The translations under genes were made by a program, and so were the position numbers. The notes under the pieces were generated by a model. It saw only the letters and a program-made list of their open reading frames with translations. It was not told the DNA's origin and made no database searches. Positions 44,201 through 52,053 of a stretch of DNA of 64,000 bases are shown here, one piece after another. The DNA is from CBDANO01 sp965197665 (GTDB lineage Bacteria; Chloroflexota; Dehalococcoidia; Lucifugimonadales; UBA3495), in NCBI GenBank assembly GCA_965197665.1, contig CBDANO010000005.1, positions 1,116,001 to 1,180,000 on the forward strand, in the 5' to 3' direction. Every line of letters begins with the position of its first letter. The first letter of the stretch is position 1.

Positions 44201-44465
44201 GGCGAGGGCTGCGAAGCCCGGAAGCGTCCACAGCCTTCAGAAGGCCTAGTCAGGGGGGCCGAATGGCTCGCTGGTGTTTTCATAGCAAGACAGCGCGTCC
44301 AAACTAACCGTCACGCGGCCGATCAACCCGGCAAGTCATGCTCCGGCGCCACTCCATTCATAGGGCCAAGTTGAGGCTATCTGGCATTGGGGGCGGGGCC
44401 GCTTTTGGCGCTTGGCATGAAATTGACTTAATATATACTCGGCGGCAAGAACCGGTGGGGTGATT
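44201..44465. other. Intergenic region between divergent MFS and nadE genes
   Basis: 265 bases. A convincing promoter for nadE is at 44412-44439. I saw no other structured element; an opposite-strand frame (44336-44611) is a shadow. Confidence 0.6.
44412..44439 (+). promoter_or_regulatory. Sigma-70-type promoter of nadE
   Basis: TTGGCA (44412-44417) and TATACT (44434-44439) with a 16-base spacer, each 5/6 matches to consensus. Transcription would start near 44446, about 20 bases before the ATG at 44466. Confidence 0.65.
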
Positions 44466-46223
44466 ATGACACGAACCTTGCGGGTGGCCCTCGCCCAAAT
44501 AAACACTACGGTAGGCGATATTCCGGGCAACGTTGCGGTCATGCTGGAGTACGTCGCGCGGGCCCGGGAAGCAAAGGCCGACTTGGTTGCCTTTCCCGAG
44601 TTGTCCACCACCGGCTACCCTCCGGAGGACCTACTGTTCAAGCCTTCCTTTCTGCGGGACAACGTGGCGGCCATGAAAGAAGTGGTCGCCTCCGGGAAGG
44701 ACATCGCCGTCGTCGTGGGATACGTCCAACTCGGAACGGACATAGCCAACGCGGCAGCGGTTGGCTACAACGGGGAGTTGATCGATTCCTACGCCAAAAT
44801 ATACTTGCCCAACTATGGCGTCTTCGATGAGGAACGATACTTCCGGCGGGGAGACACCTGCCCAGTTTACGTCATAAACGGCGTCAAAGTTGGTGTCAAC
44901 ATTTGCGAGGACATTTGGTACCCCGTAGGCCCTGTCGCAGTGCAAAGAGAGGCCGGAGCGGAGGTTATCGTAAACATCAACGCCTCGCCGTTCCATGCCG
45001 GTAAAAGGGCCTACCGGGAAAAGATGGTCTCCACCCGGGCCGCCGACAACGAGCTTCACGTCGCCTACTTGAACGCCGTGGGCGGGCAGGACGAATTGGT
45101 ATTCGACGGGGCCAGCCTGGTTTGCGACATGAACGGTACCCCGGTAACCAGGGGGCCGACGTTCGCCGAATCCCTGGTGGTCGCCGATTTGGACATTGAA
45201 GCCGTGTTCCGGGCCAGGCTCCGAGACCCACGCCCCCGTAAGGAAAACCCCACCATTTTGCGAGAGATCGGCGCTTCCAAGACGATTTACGTTTCCGGCT
45301 TCCAAGAAAAAGCCCGGCAAACAGACCGCCCGGGCCCGGAGAACCGGCAACCGGCTCATCAGGTGATGAGCGAAGTCGAAGAGGTCTATCACGCCCTGGT
45401 AACGGGTACCAGGGACTATCTGCGTAAGTCCGGCTTTGGCAAGGCCTTGGTGGGACTGTCCGGCGGTGTGGATTCGGCCCTTACCGCCGCCATCGCCGTC
45501 GACGCGCTAGGGCCACGCAACGTATCCGGCATAAGCATGCCCTCCCGGTGGTCGTCGGAGGGCAGCGTGAGCGACGCTAAGGAACTGGCGCATAACCTGG
45601 GTATCGATCTTTGGACCGTGCCCATCGAGCAAGCTCACGCCGCTTTCGAAGACATGCTCCAACCCCATTTCCAGGGTACCCAGGCCAACGTGGCCGAGGA
45701 GAACCTCCAAGCCCGGATCAGAGGCGCCGTTCTCATGGCTATTTCCAATAAGTTCGGCTGGATGGTCTTGACCACCGGGAACAAGAGCGAGATGGCAATG
45801 GGCTACGCAACCCTCTACGGCGATATGGCGGGCGGCTTCGCGGTGATCAAGGACGTGCCCAAGACCATGGTCTATGAATTATGCCGCTGGCGCAACCAAC
45901 ACTTGGACCCGCGTCCGGTGATTCCCGCTGCGGTCATCAATAAGCCGCCTTCGGCCGAACTGAAGGAAGGGCAACTGGACCAAGACTCCCTGCCTCCTTA
46001 CGACGTGCTGGACCCGGTGGTCAAGGCTTACGCCGAGGAGGACGCCGGCTACGACGATATGGTGTCCATGGGTTTCGATCCCCAGGTAGCGCGCCAGGTA
46101 ATTTCCGCGGTAGACCGCAACGAGTATAAACGGCGGCAAGCCCCTCCGGGCGTCAAAATCACGCCCCGGGCTTTCGGCAAAGACCGGCGCTTGCCCATTG
46201 TCAACAAGTACCGGCAATGGTAG
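44466..46223 (+). CDS. nadE: Glutamine-dependent NAD+ synthetase
   Basis: 585 residues from ATG 44466, preceded by GGTGGGG; GTG two codons earlier is also possible. N-terminal nitrilase-type amidotransferase domain: 'AFPELSTTGYPPEDLLF' (Glu), 'AKIYLPNYGVFDEERYF' (Lys), 'VGVNICEDIWYP' (Cys), the E-K-C triad. C-terminal synthetase domain: 'LVGLSGGVDSALTAAIAVDA' with the SGGVDS ATP loop, and 'LTTGNKSEMAMGYATLYGDM'. Makes NAD+ from deamido-NAD+ using glutamine. Confidence 0.96.
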   Translation: MTRTLRVALAQINTTVGDIPGNVAVMLEYVARAREAKADLVAFPELSTTGYPPEDLLFKPSFLRDNVAAMKEVVASGKDIAVVVGYVQLGTDIANAAAVGYNGELIDSYAKIYLPNYGVFDEERYFRRGDTCPVYVINGVKVGVNICEDIWYPVGPVAVQREAGAEVIVNINASPFHAGKRAYREKMVSTRAADNELHVAYLNAVGGQDELVFDGASLVCDMNGTPVTRGPTFAESLVVADLDIEAVFRARLRDPRPRKENPTILREIGASKTIYVSGFQEKARQTDRPGPENRQPAHQVMSEVEEVYHALVTGTRDYLRKSGFGKALVGLSGGVDSALTAAIAVDALGPRNVSGISMPSRWSSEGSVSDAKELAHNLGIDLWTVPIEQAHAAFEDMLQPHFQGTQANVAEENLQARIRGAVLMAISNKFGWMVLTTGNKSEMAMGYATLYGDMAGGFAVIKDVPKTMVYELCRWRNQHLDPRPVIPAAVINKPPSAELKEGQLDQDSLPPYDVLDPVVKAYAEEDAGYDDMVSMGFDPQVARQVISAVDRNEYKRRQAPPGVKITPRAFGKDRRLPIVNKYRQW

Positions 46224-46311
46224 GGAGCTCGGACCTGCAGCGAGTCCGCCGCGCCGCCGAGACCGCAGCCCTGCCAACCAACCCTGGGCCGCGAATCTTC
46301 CCGTTGGAACA

Positions 46312-48267
46312 TCAGCCGATCTCAGCCACTACTTTCCCCATGTCGCTGGTATCGTAGCCGCCCAAAGCGTCGACTTCTCTTTTGAAGTCTTGGACTTGGA
46401 GCAATTCGAGCAAAGGCTCAAGCAGCCGGCTGCGGAAGTATACCTGCGGTATGACCAGATCGTAGCGCTCGTTGAGGAGCGGAACGAAGTCCAACTTCAA
46501 GGCGCGGGCCGCGCTCAGAATGCCCAAGCCGGCGTCCGCGGACCCTCCCTTGACCGCGGCGGCCACCGCCAGGTGACTGTATTCTTCGCGTCCGTAGCCA
46601 ATCACGCTATCCGGCGCAATGTCCAAGGACTTTAGCTTGTAGTCCAGCAGCAACCTGGTGCCCGATCCCCGTTGCCGGTTCACGAAAGTAACGCCGGGCC
46701 GGGGGAGGTCCGTCAGGTCGCCAATGCTCTTGGGGTTGCCGGGGGGCAAGATCAGTCCTTGGACCCGTCCCACCAGGTTGACCACAGCCACGGGCACATC
46801 GGGAAGGTACCGGCGGATGTATGACAAGTTGTATTCTCCGGTATTCTCGTCAAGCAAGTGGGAACCGGCGAGGTGCGCCTCGCCCCGGCGCATAGCGACC
46901 AAGCCTCCTAGGCTTCCCACGTGGGACGAGGAGAGATTGACGGGTCTGCCGGCCTTGGCCCCGCCGCGGCGCAGGCGGCTGGCCATCAAGTCCAAAGTAA
47001 GGTCGTGGCTGCCGATAGCCACAATGGTGTTTTCGATCTCCTCCAAAGGGCGGAGTAGCTCCACTTGGACTTGGGCGCCCGTGTCCAACCCCTCGGAAAA
47101 TCGGGGAATCAGCGCCAAGCCGTCGGCTTGAACCAAGGACATAATAACCCCGGCGCCCCGCTGCACCGGTGTCGCCACCAGCTTTTCGCCTACCCGGCCC
47201 AACCTAACCCTCAGGTACTCGTCTTCCCCCACCGGCGACTGAACCTTTCGAGTGATGCGGGCGGCCACCACAGGGCGTTTTTCCAATTCCAGCCCAAGCA
47301 TTCGTTCCAGCAGGGGCTTGACGAAGAGTTCGGCGGTCAAGACCGCTGAAACCGGGTACCCCGGCAAGCCGATCACCGGCTTACCCCGGACCAGTCCCAA
47401 CACCACCGGGTGGCCGGGGCGGACTGCCACCCCATGGACCAGCAATTGGCCCAGTTCCTCCACGACCGGCGCGGTGTAATCTTCGGAACCGGCCGAGGAC
47501 CCGGCGTTGACGATTACCAAGTCGCACTGCACCAACGCCCCGGATACCGCCTCCTTGATCAGAAACGGGTCGTCGGTTACCGGCGGCAGGGTCTCACTTT
47601 GTCCTCCCCATTCCTGGACCAAGCCGGACAGCATCAACGAGTTGAACTCCACGATGTCTCCGGGCTTGAGAGACGGTGACCCGGCGGGCACCAACTCCTT
47701 GCCGGTGGGAATGACGGCCACTCGAGGCCGCCGCCGCACCATCAACTCCGTGGACCCGGAGGCGGCGCAGGCGCCTAGGTCCACCGCGTTGAGACGGTGA
47801 TTCTCGGGCAGCACCATTTCCGTGGCCACTATGTCCTCACCCATAGGCCGCACGTGCTGCCAGGGCGCCACCGGGGCCATCGTCTCCACCGCGTCGTCGC
47901 CTATCCGGTGGAGGTGCTCGATCATAATCACGGCGTCATACCCCGGCGGCATAGGGTCTCCCGTGTCCACCCAGACCGCTTGGGTCCCCACCGCCAGCCG
48001 CACCGGTGAAGTCTCGGTTGCGTCCACGGTGTCCGGGGAGCGGACTGCCGCACCGTCCATAGCCGCAGCGTCATAGTGGGGTGAAGATTCGACGGCCCAT
48101 ACCGGTGCGGCGGTCACTCTGCCTTGGGCTTGAGCCAACGGGACAGCCTCTCCGGGCAAGGGGGAGAGGACGCCGGCCGCCTCCAGGGCGCCAAAAAAGC
48201 GCCGGTTCGCCTCTTCCAAGGGAACGTCTTCCAGGAAATACCGGCGGTGGTCCCGGCGCCGGCTCAT
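46312..48267 (-). CDS. MoeA-like molybdenum cofactor protein with C-terminal PBP-like domain
   Basis: 651 residues. The N-terminal half is a molybdopterin molybdotransferase: 'SSPHYDAAAMDGAAVRSPDT', 'VWVDTGDPMPPGYDAVIMIE', 'VVLGLVRGKPVIGLPGYPVS'. From about residue 420 a domain of the PF12727 PBP-like type follows ('VAIGSHDLTLDLMASRLRRG' with 'GVTFVNRQRGSGTRLLLDYK'), related to periplasmic molybdate/tungstate binding proteins but here without a signal peptide. It overlaps the plain moeA by four bases. Such fusions are thought to sense or guide metal insertion; the exact role is unsettled. Confidence 0.88.
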   Translation of the reverse strand: MSRRRDHRRYFLEDVPLEEANRRFFGALEAAGVLSPLPGEAVPLAQAQGRVTAAPVWAVESSPHYDAAAMDGAAVRSPDTVDATETSPVRLAVGTQAVWVDTGDPMPPGYDAVIMIEHLHRIGDDAVETMAPVAPWQHVRPMGEDIVATEMVLPENHRLNAVDLGACAASGSTELMVRRRPRVAVIPTGKELVPAGSPSLKPGDIVEFNSLMLSGLVQEWGGQSETLPPVTDDPFLIKEAVSGALVQCDLVIVNAGSSAGSEDYTAPVVEELGQLLVHGVAVRPGHPVVLGLVRGKPVIGLPGYPVSAVLTAELFVKPLLERMLGLELEKRPVVAARITRKVQSPVGEDEYLRVRLGRVGEKLVATPVQRGAGVIMSLVQADGLALIPRFSEGLDTGAQVQVELLRPLEEIENTIVAIGSHDLTLDLMASRLRRGGAKAGRPVNLSSSHVGSLGGLVAMRRGEAHLAGSHLLDENTGEYNLSYIRRYLPDVPVAVVNLVGRVQGLILPPGNPKSIGDLTDLPRPGVTFVNRQRGSGTRLLLDYKLKSLDIAPDSVIGYGREEYSHLAVAAAVKGGSADAGLGILSAARALKLDFVPLLNERYDLVIPQVYFRSRLLEPLLELLQVQDFKREVDALGGYDTSDMGKVVAEIG

Positions 48268-49508
48268 CCTTGGAACAACCTCACCGCCACGTCTTCACCG
48301 GCGTAGAGGCCGCTCCGGTCCGGCGGCACCCGCACCAAGCCGTCGGCCCTGATTAGGGTATAGATGAGGCTGGACTTGCCGAACACCGGGTTGGCGATCC
48401 ACTGACCGTTTTCTTGCTCCAACCGCACCGGCACGTGGTCTTCTCGTCCCGGGGCCGACGAGATTTCATGGGACAAGCTGGCATTTGCGGCCTCCGGGGT
48501 GGGCGGCTGAGTGCATCCCCGGAGGTGATAGAGGGTAGGCCGGACCAACAGATCGAAAACCACCATGGCGGATACCGGGTTGCCGGGCAGTCCGAAGACC
48601 GGTTTTTCATCCACCAGCCCCACGATGGCCGGCTTACCCGGTCGAAGGGAAATGCCGTGGACCAAGACCCCCGGCCGGCCCAGGTTTTCTATCACCTTGG
48701 CGGTGAGATCACGGGCGCCGACGGAGCTGCCGGCGGACAAAACGACCACGTCGCACCGGGCCAACGCTTCCTTAGCCGCCGCCAATAGCTCCTCGTAATC
48801 GTCGGGCACGATGCCCATAGCGATGGGGATAGCCCCCGATTGACGCGCCAAGCCGGAAACCGTATAGCTGTTGACGTCGCGAATCTGCCCCGCGGCGGGA
48901 GTCATTTCCGGGGCCACAACCTCATCGCCCATGGAGACGATAGCAACCCGGGGGCGGCGGGAGACCTTGGTTTCGGTCACCCCCAGCGCGGTCAGACCGC
49001 CCAAGTCTTGGGGCCTCAGGAGATGGCCTGCCGGCAGCACCAATTCGCCGCGGCTAACGTCTTCCCCCACTTGCACCACGTTCTCGCCAGGCGCCACGGG
49101 CCGCAGCACCTCGATGGTGGCTTGGTCTACGGGTTGCGTCTGTTCGACCATAACAACCGCGTCGGCGCCGCGGGCCAACATGCCGCCGGTGTAGGTAACC
49201 GCCGCCTCAGCCACTCCCAAGGCCACGGACGCTTCCCGCCCCATCGCCACTTCACCGATAACGTTGAAGTAGGCCGGCAGTCCTTCCGAAGCCCCGAAGG
49301 TGTCGGCGGCGCGCACGGAAAACCCGTCCATGGTGGAGCGGGGAAAGGACGGCAGGTCTTCCGGAGCGTATACGGCTTCGGCAGTAACTTCTCCTAGAGC
49401 GTCCGCGGTAGGCAAGCTCGTTGCCTGGTCCATCAGGACGGCTCCCAATTGGTCGAGCAGGACGCGAAGGGCCTTCTCCGGAGGCACTACGTTGAAAAAC
49501 TCGGGCAT
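48264..49508 (-). CDS. moeA: Molybdopterin molybdotransferase MoeA
   Basis: 414 residues. Catalyses metal insertion into adenylated molybdopterin. Motifs: 'DLPSFPRSTMDGFSVRAADT', 'VTYTGGMLARGADAVVMVEQ', 'RRPRVAIVSMGDEVVAPEMT', 'VVLSAGSSVGARDLTAKVIE' and 'PVFGLPGNPVSAMVVFDLLV'. ATG start; its stop overlaps the start of the fused moeA homolog, so the two are co-translated. Their combined presence means molybdoenzymes are used, which must lie elsewhere because the ActB-type protein here probably lacks the cofactor. Confidence 0.95.
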   Translation of the reverse strand: MPEFFNVVPPEKALRVLLDQLGAVLMDQATSLPTADALGEVTAEAVYAPEDLPSFPRSTMDGFSVRAADTFGASEGLPAYFNVIGEVAMGREASVALGVAEAAVTYTGGMLARGADAVVMVEQTQPVDQATIEVLRPVAPGENVVQVGEDVSRGELVLPAGHLLRPQDLGGLTALGVTETKVSRRPRVAIVSMGDEVVAPEMTPAAGQIRDVNSYTVSGLARQSGAIPIAMGIVPDDYEELLAAAKEALARCDVVVLSAGSSVGARDLTAKVIENLGRPGVLVHGISLRPGKPAIVGLVDEKPVFGLPGNPVSAMVVFDLLVRPTLYHLRGCTQPPTPEAANASLSHEISSAPGREDHVPVRLEQENGQWIANPVFGKSSLIYTLIRADGLVRVPPDRSGLYAGEDVAVRLFQG

Positions 49509-50180
49509 CCGCTCTCGGCCCTCCGGCGATTAGCTCCAATAACGAAGATATTATATCCCACCCGGTTAGAATGCCGTTCCCGGAGGCATTAAACTGAGGC
49601 AGGGTATTTCCAAAGTCCGTAAATACACACATCGTCATGCCAGGGAATCCAGGTTGCGCAAGCATTGCTCATTCGCGGAAGTGGGCGCGGAAGTGGGCGC
49701 GGAGGTGAGCAACTTTGGAAAGGCCTCGGCGAAAGGTGAGCCCGGATTTTTCGATTCCCCTCTCATTTCCGCTCATTTCCCCCCATTCCAGCCCGTTGGC
49801 CGGGTTGGGGCGGATTCCGGGGGCTGGGGAGCAGGTTTGGAGTAGTTCCCGGTCATTGAGGCCCCATGACGCCCCGGTGACGGCTTGGATTTGGTCTGAG
49901 TCCCGGCGGAACGTTTGGGCCTGACATTTATCACGGTAGGGGGGCGCATCCGGAGTTGGGAAGGGAGAAGTGTCAGTCGCAGGGTCTTCTTATGTTCAAG
50001 AGAGAATGTTCCCGGGTTAGGACTTTAGGCCCTTCGCTACCGCTCAGGGTGGCAATGAAAAAGCCCTATAAACCGAGGGAAGTCCGGTTGACAACGAATG
50101 CGGCCCCATGCAGAATTAAAGCCCCGGACCGCGGCCGGAACGGCTGGGATAGGGCCGCCGCTTCTTATGGACATCCCAAT
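49509..50180. other. Intergenic region upstream of sat holding dispersed repeat copy B
   Basis: The sat frame extends back to 49956, but no protein-like sequence precedes the conserved start. Most of this stretch is the ~400-bp repeat (49596-49993). The remaining 187 bases before sat contain no clear promoter. Confidence 0.5.
49596..49993. repeat. ~400-bp dispersed repeat, copy B (inverted relative to copy A at 14287-14692)
   Basis: Read on the plus strand it matches the minus strand of 14287-14692. Near the 5' side a 12-base unit GTGGGCGCGGAA is repeated ('GAEVGAEV' in the open frame), absent in copy A. A TAG at 49844-49846 (CAG in copy A) closes the shared open frame. It lies between divergent moeA and sat. 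Confidence 0.85.
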
Positions 50181-51458
50181 ATGCTTGGCGAGAAAGCTTG
50201 GTTAGTAGACAACGCCCTGTCTCCCCACGGCGGGAGCCTGGTAGAACGGGTTGCTCCTCGCCGGGCAGCAATAGAAACGGTAAGGCGCCTCCCCAGAGTG
50301 GCTATCCGCGACCAGCTAGCCCGGGAGGTAGTCAACATCGCATACGGGTTCTTTTCGCCTCTAGAAGGCTTCATGGGGCGGGAAGACTTGGACTCGGTGG
50401 CGCGGCAAATGACCCTAGCCCGCGGTTACGTGTGGAGTATGCCCATAGTGCTGGACATTTCCAACGAAGAATTGGAGCGCTTGGAAGTTAAAGCCGGGGA
50501 CTCGATAGTGTTAGCCTACCAAGACCAACCAATGGCGGTGATGGACATCGAGGAAACCTACTCTTACGACCAAGAGTTCCTGGCCCGCCAAATCTACGGC
50601 ACTACCGATATGTCCCATCCCGGAGTCTTGCGCACCTACGGGTACCGAGACCGGTTCGTGGCCGGCCCGGTCACCTTGGTCAACCGCCCGGTCATCAACC
50701 CTCCCTTCGACCAATTCTGGCATACGCCGCGAGAGCTCCGGGATATTCTCGCCCAACGCGGCTGGGAGCGGGTGGTAGCCCACCAGAGCCGCAACGTGCC
50801 CCACTCCGGCCACGAATGGATGATGAAGGGGGCGTGGTTGGCGGCGAAAGCCGACGCGGTCCTGGTAAGCGCCGTGGTCGGCGAGAAGAAGACCGGCGAC
50901 TATATCGACGAGGCCATAGTACTGGCTCACGACCGTCTGCGGGAGTGCGGTTTCTTCCGTCAAGATATTCACTTGACTTCCATCCTGCTCTGGGACATGC
51001 GCTACGCGGGACCCAGGGAGGCGGTGTTCCACGCCATCGTCCGCAAGAACCTGGGCTGCACTCACCACATGTTCGGGCGGGACCACGCCGGAGTCGGTGC
51101 CTTCTATGATACCTACGCCGCTCATCGCGTATTCGAAGGTCTGCCGGACTTGGGTATCGAGCCGGTCTTTACCCTGGAATGGTGGTACTGCCCGGCGTGC
51201 GCGGGGGTAGCCTACGAGGGCTTGTGCGGCCACCGGGAAGGGAAACTCGACCTGTACGGCACTCTAATACGCGACATCATTCAAGGCGGCGCGGAGCCGG
51301 CGCCCCTCACTCTACGGGCTGAGATACTGCAAGCGGCCCGGGAATGCGCCGAGAATTACGGGTCCGGGTCGTCTTTCGTCACCGAAGAGTACCTCCAAAA
51401 CCGCACGCCGGTTATGTCCATGCACCCAATCGACTGCTCTTGTTGCAGCGGACCTTGA
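50181..51458 (+). CDS. sat: Sulfate adenylyltransferase (ATP sulfurylase), dissimilatory type
   Basis: 425 residues from ATG 50181. The N-terminal 'LVDNALSPHGGSLVERVAPR' is the start of the Sat family. Active site 'QSRNVPHSGHEWMMKGAWLA' (QxRNxxHxxH) and 'MRYAGPREAVFHAIVRKNLG' with 'CTHHMFGRDHAGVG' follow. The C-terminal 'CPACAGVAYEGLCGH' is a zinc site like that of thermophilic ATP sulfurylases. No APS-kinase domain. Next to aprBA it would form ATP and sulfate from APS in sulfite oxidation, or activate sulfate in the reverse direction. Weak ribosome binding; the extension to 49956 is non-conserved. Confidence 0.94.
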   Translation: MLGEKAWLVDNALSPHGGSLVERVAPRRAAIETVRRLPRVAIRDQLAREVVNIAYGFFSPLEGFMGREDLDSVARQMTLARGYVWSMPIVLDISNEELERLEVKAGDSIVLAYQDQPMAVMDIEETYSYDQEFLARQIYGTTDMSHPGVLRTYGYRDRFVAGPVTLVNRPVINPPFDQFWHTPRELRDILAQRGWERVVAHQSRNVPHSGHEWMMKGAWLAAKADAVLVSAVVGEKKTGDYIDEAIVLAHDRLRECGFFRQDIHLTSILLWDMRYAGPREAVFHAIVRKNLGCTHHMFGRDHAGVGAFYDTYAAHRVFEGLPDLGIEPVFTLEWWYCPACAGVAYEGLCGHREGKLDLYGTLIRDIIQGGAEPAPLTLRAEILQAARECAENYGSGSSFVTEEYLQNRTPVMSMHPIDCSCCSGP

Positions 51459-51590
51459 GCGGATTGGCTCCGAAACCCGCCTTTGGCCCAAGGGAGATTC
51501 CTGGTTGCCGGAGCTTGACCGCCGGGATACGTACCGCTTTATGTTAATCGCCGGATATCAATCACCCGATGTTGATCAACCGGAGGAGCG

Positions 51591-52046
51591 ATGCCCGCCT
51601 ACGTAGACCCGGGCGCCTGCAACGCCTGCGAGGGTATACACCAAGGCCCCCTGTGCGTCTATATCTGCCCCAACGACCTGATGGTCCTGGACCCGGCCAT
51701 CCAAAAAGGGCTCAACCAGGAACCGGACATGTGCTCGGAGTGCTACGCTTGCGTCAAATTGTGCCCCGAGAACGCAATTCACGTCCGGGGGTACGCCGAT
51801 TTCGTGCCCTTGGGGGCCGAAGTGCAGCCGGTCTACGTAGAGGGACAGATTCGCTGGGACATACGCTTTCGAGACGGAAGGACCGAAAATTTTACTTTCC
51901 CGGTGCGGACCACTCCCCTGGGATCTATCGATCCCCATGAAGGCGCGGCTGAAGCCGACCACAGCCAACTCAAAGGGCCCTCGCTGTTCGGCGAGCCGGC
52001 AATCCTGCAAATCGACGAAATACCTTCGCCGAAGTTTGAGAGATAA
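51591..52046 (+). CDS. aprB: Adenylylsulfate reductase, beta subunit (AprB)
   Basis: 151 residues. Ferredoxin-type domain with two 4Fe-4S sites: 'GACNACEGIHQGPLCVYICP' and 'CSECYACVKLCPENAIHVRG'. The C-terminal 'GQIRWDIRFRDGRTENFTFP' strand and tail 'VRTTPLGSIDPHEG' are the AprB extension that wraps AprA. ATG with GGAGG upstream. It lies between sat and aprA with the same orientation; electrons move between AprA's FAD and a membrane partner through it. Confidence 0.93.
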   Translation: MPAYVDPGACNACEGIHQGPLCVYICPNDLMVLDPAIQKGLNQEPDMCSECYACVKLCPENAIHVRGYADFVPLGAEVQPVYVEGQIRWDIRFRDGRTENFTFPVRTTPLGSIDPHEGAAEADHSQLKGPSLFGEPAILQIDEIPSPKFER

Positions 52047-52053
52047 GGTTTTT

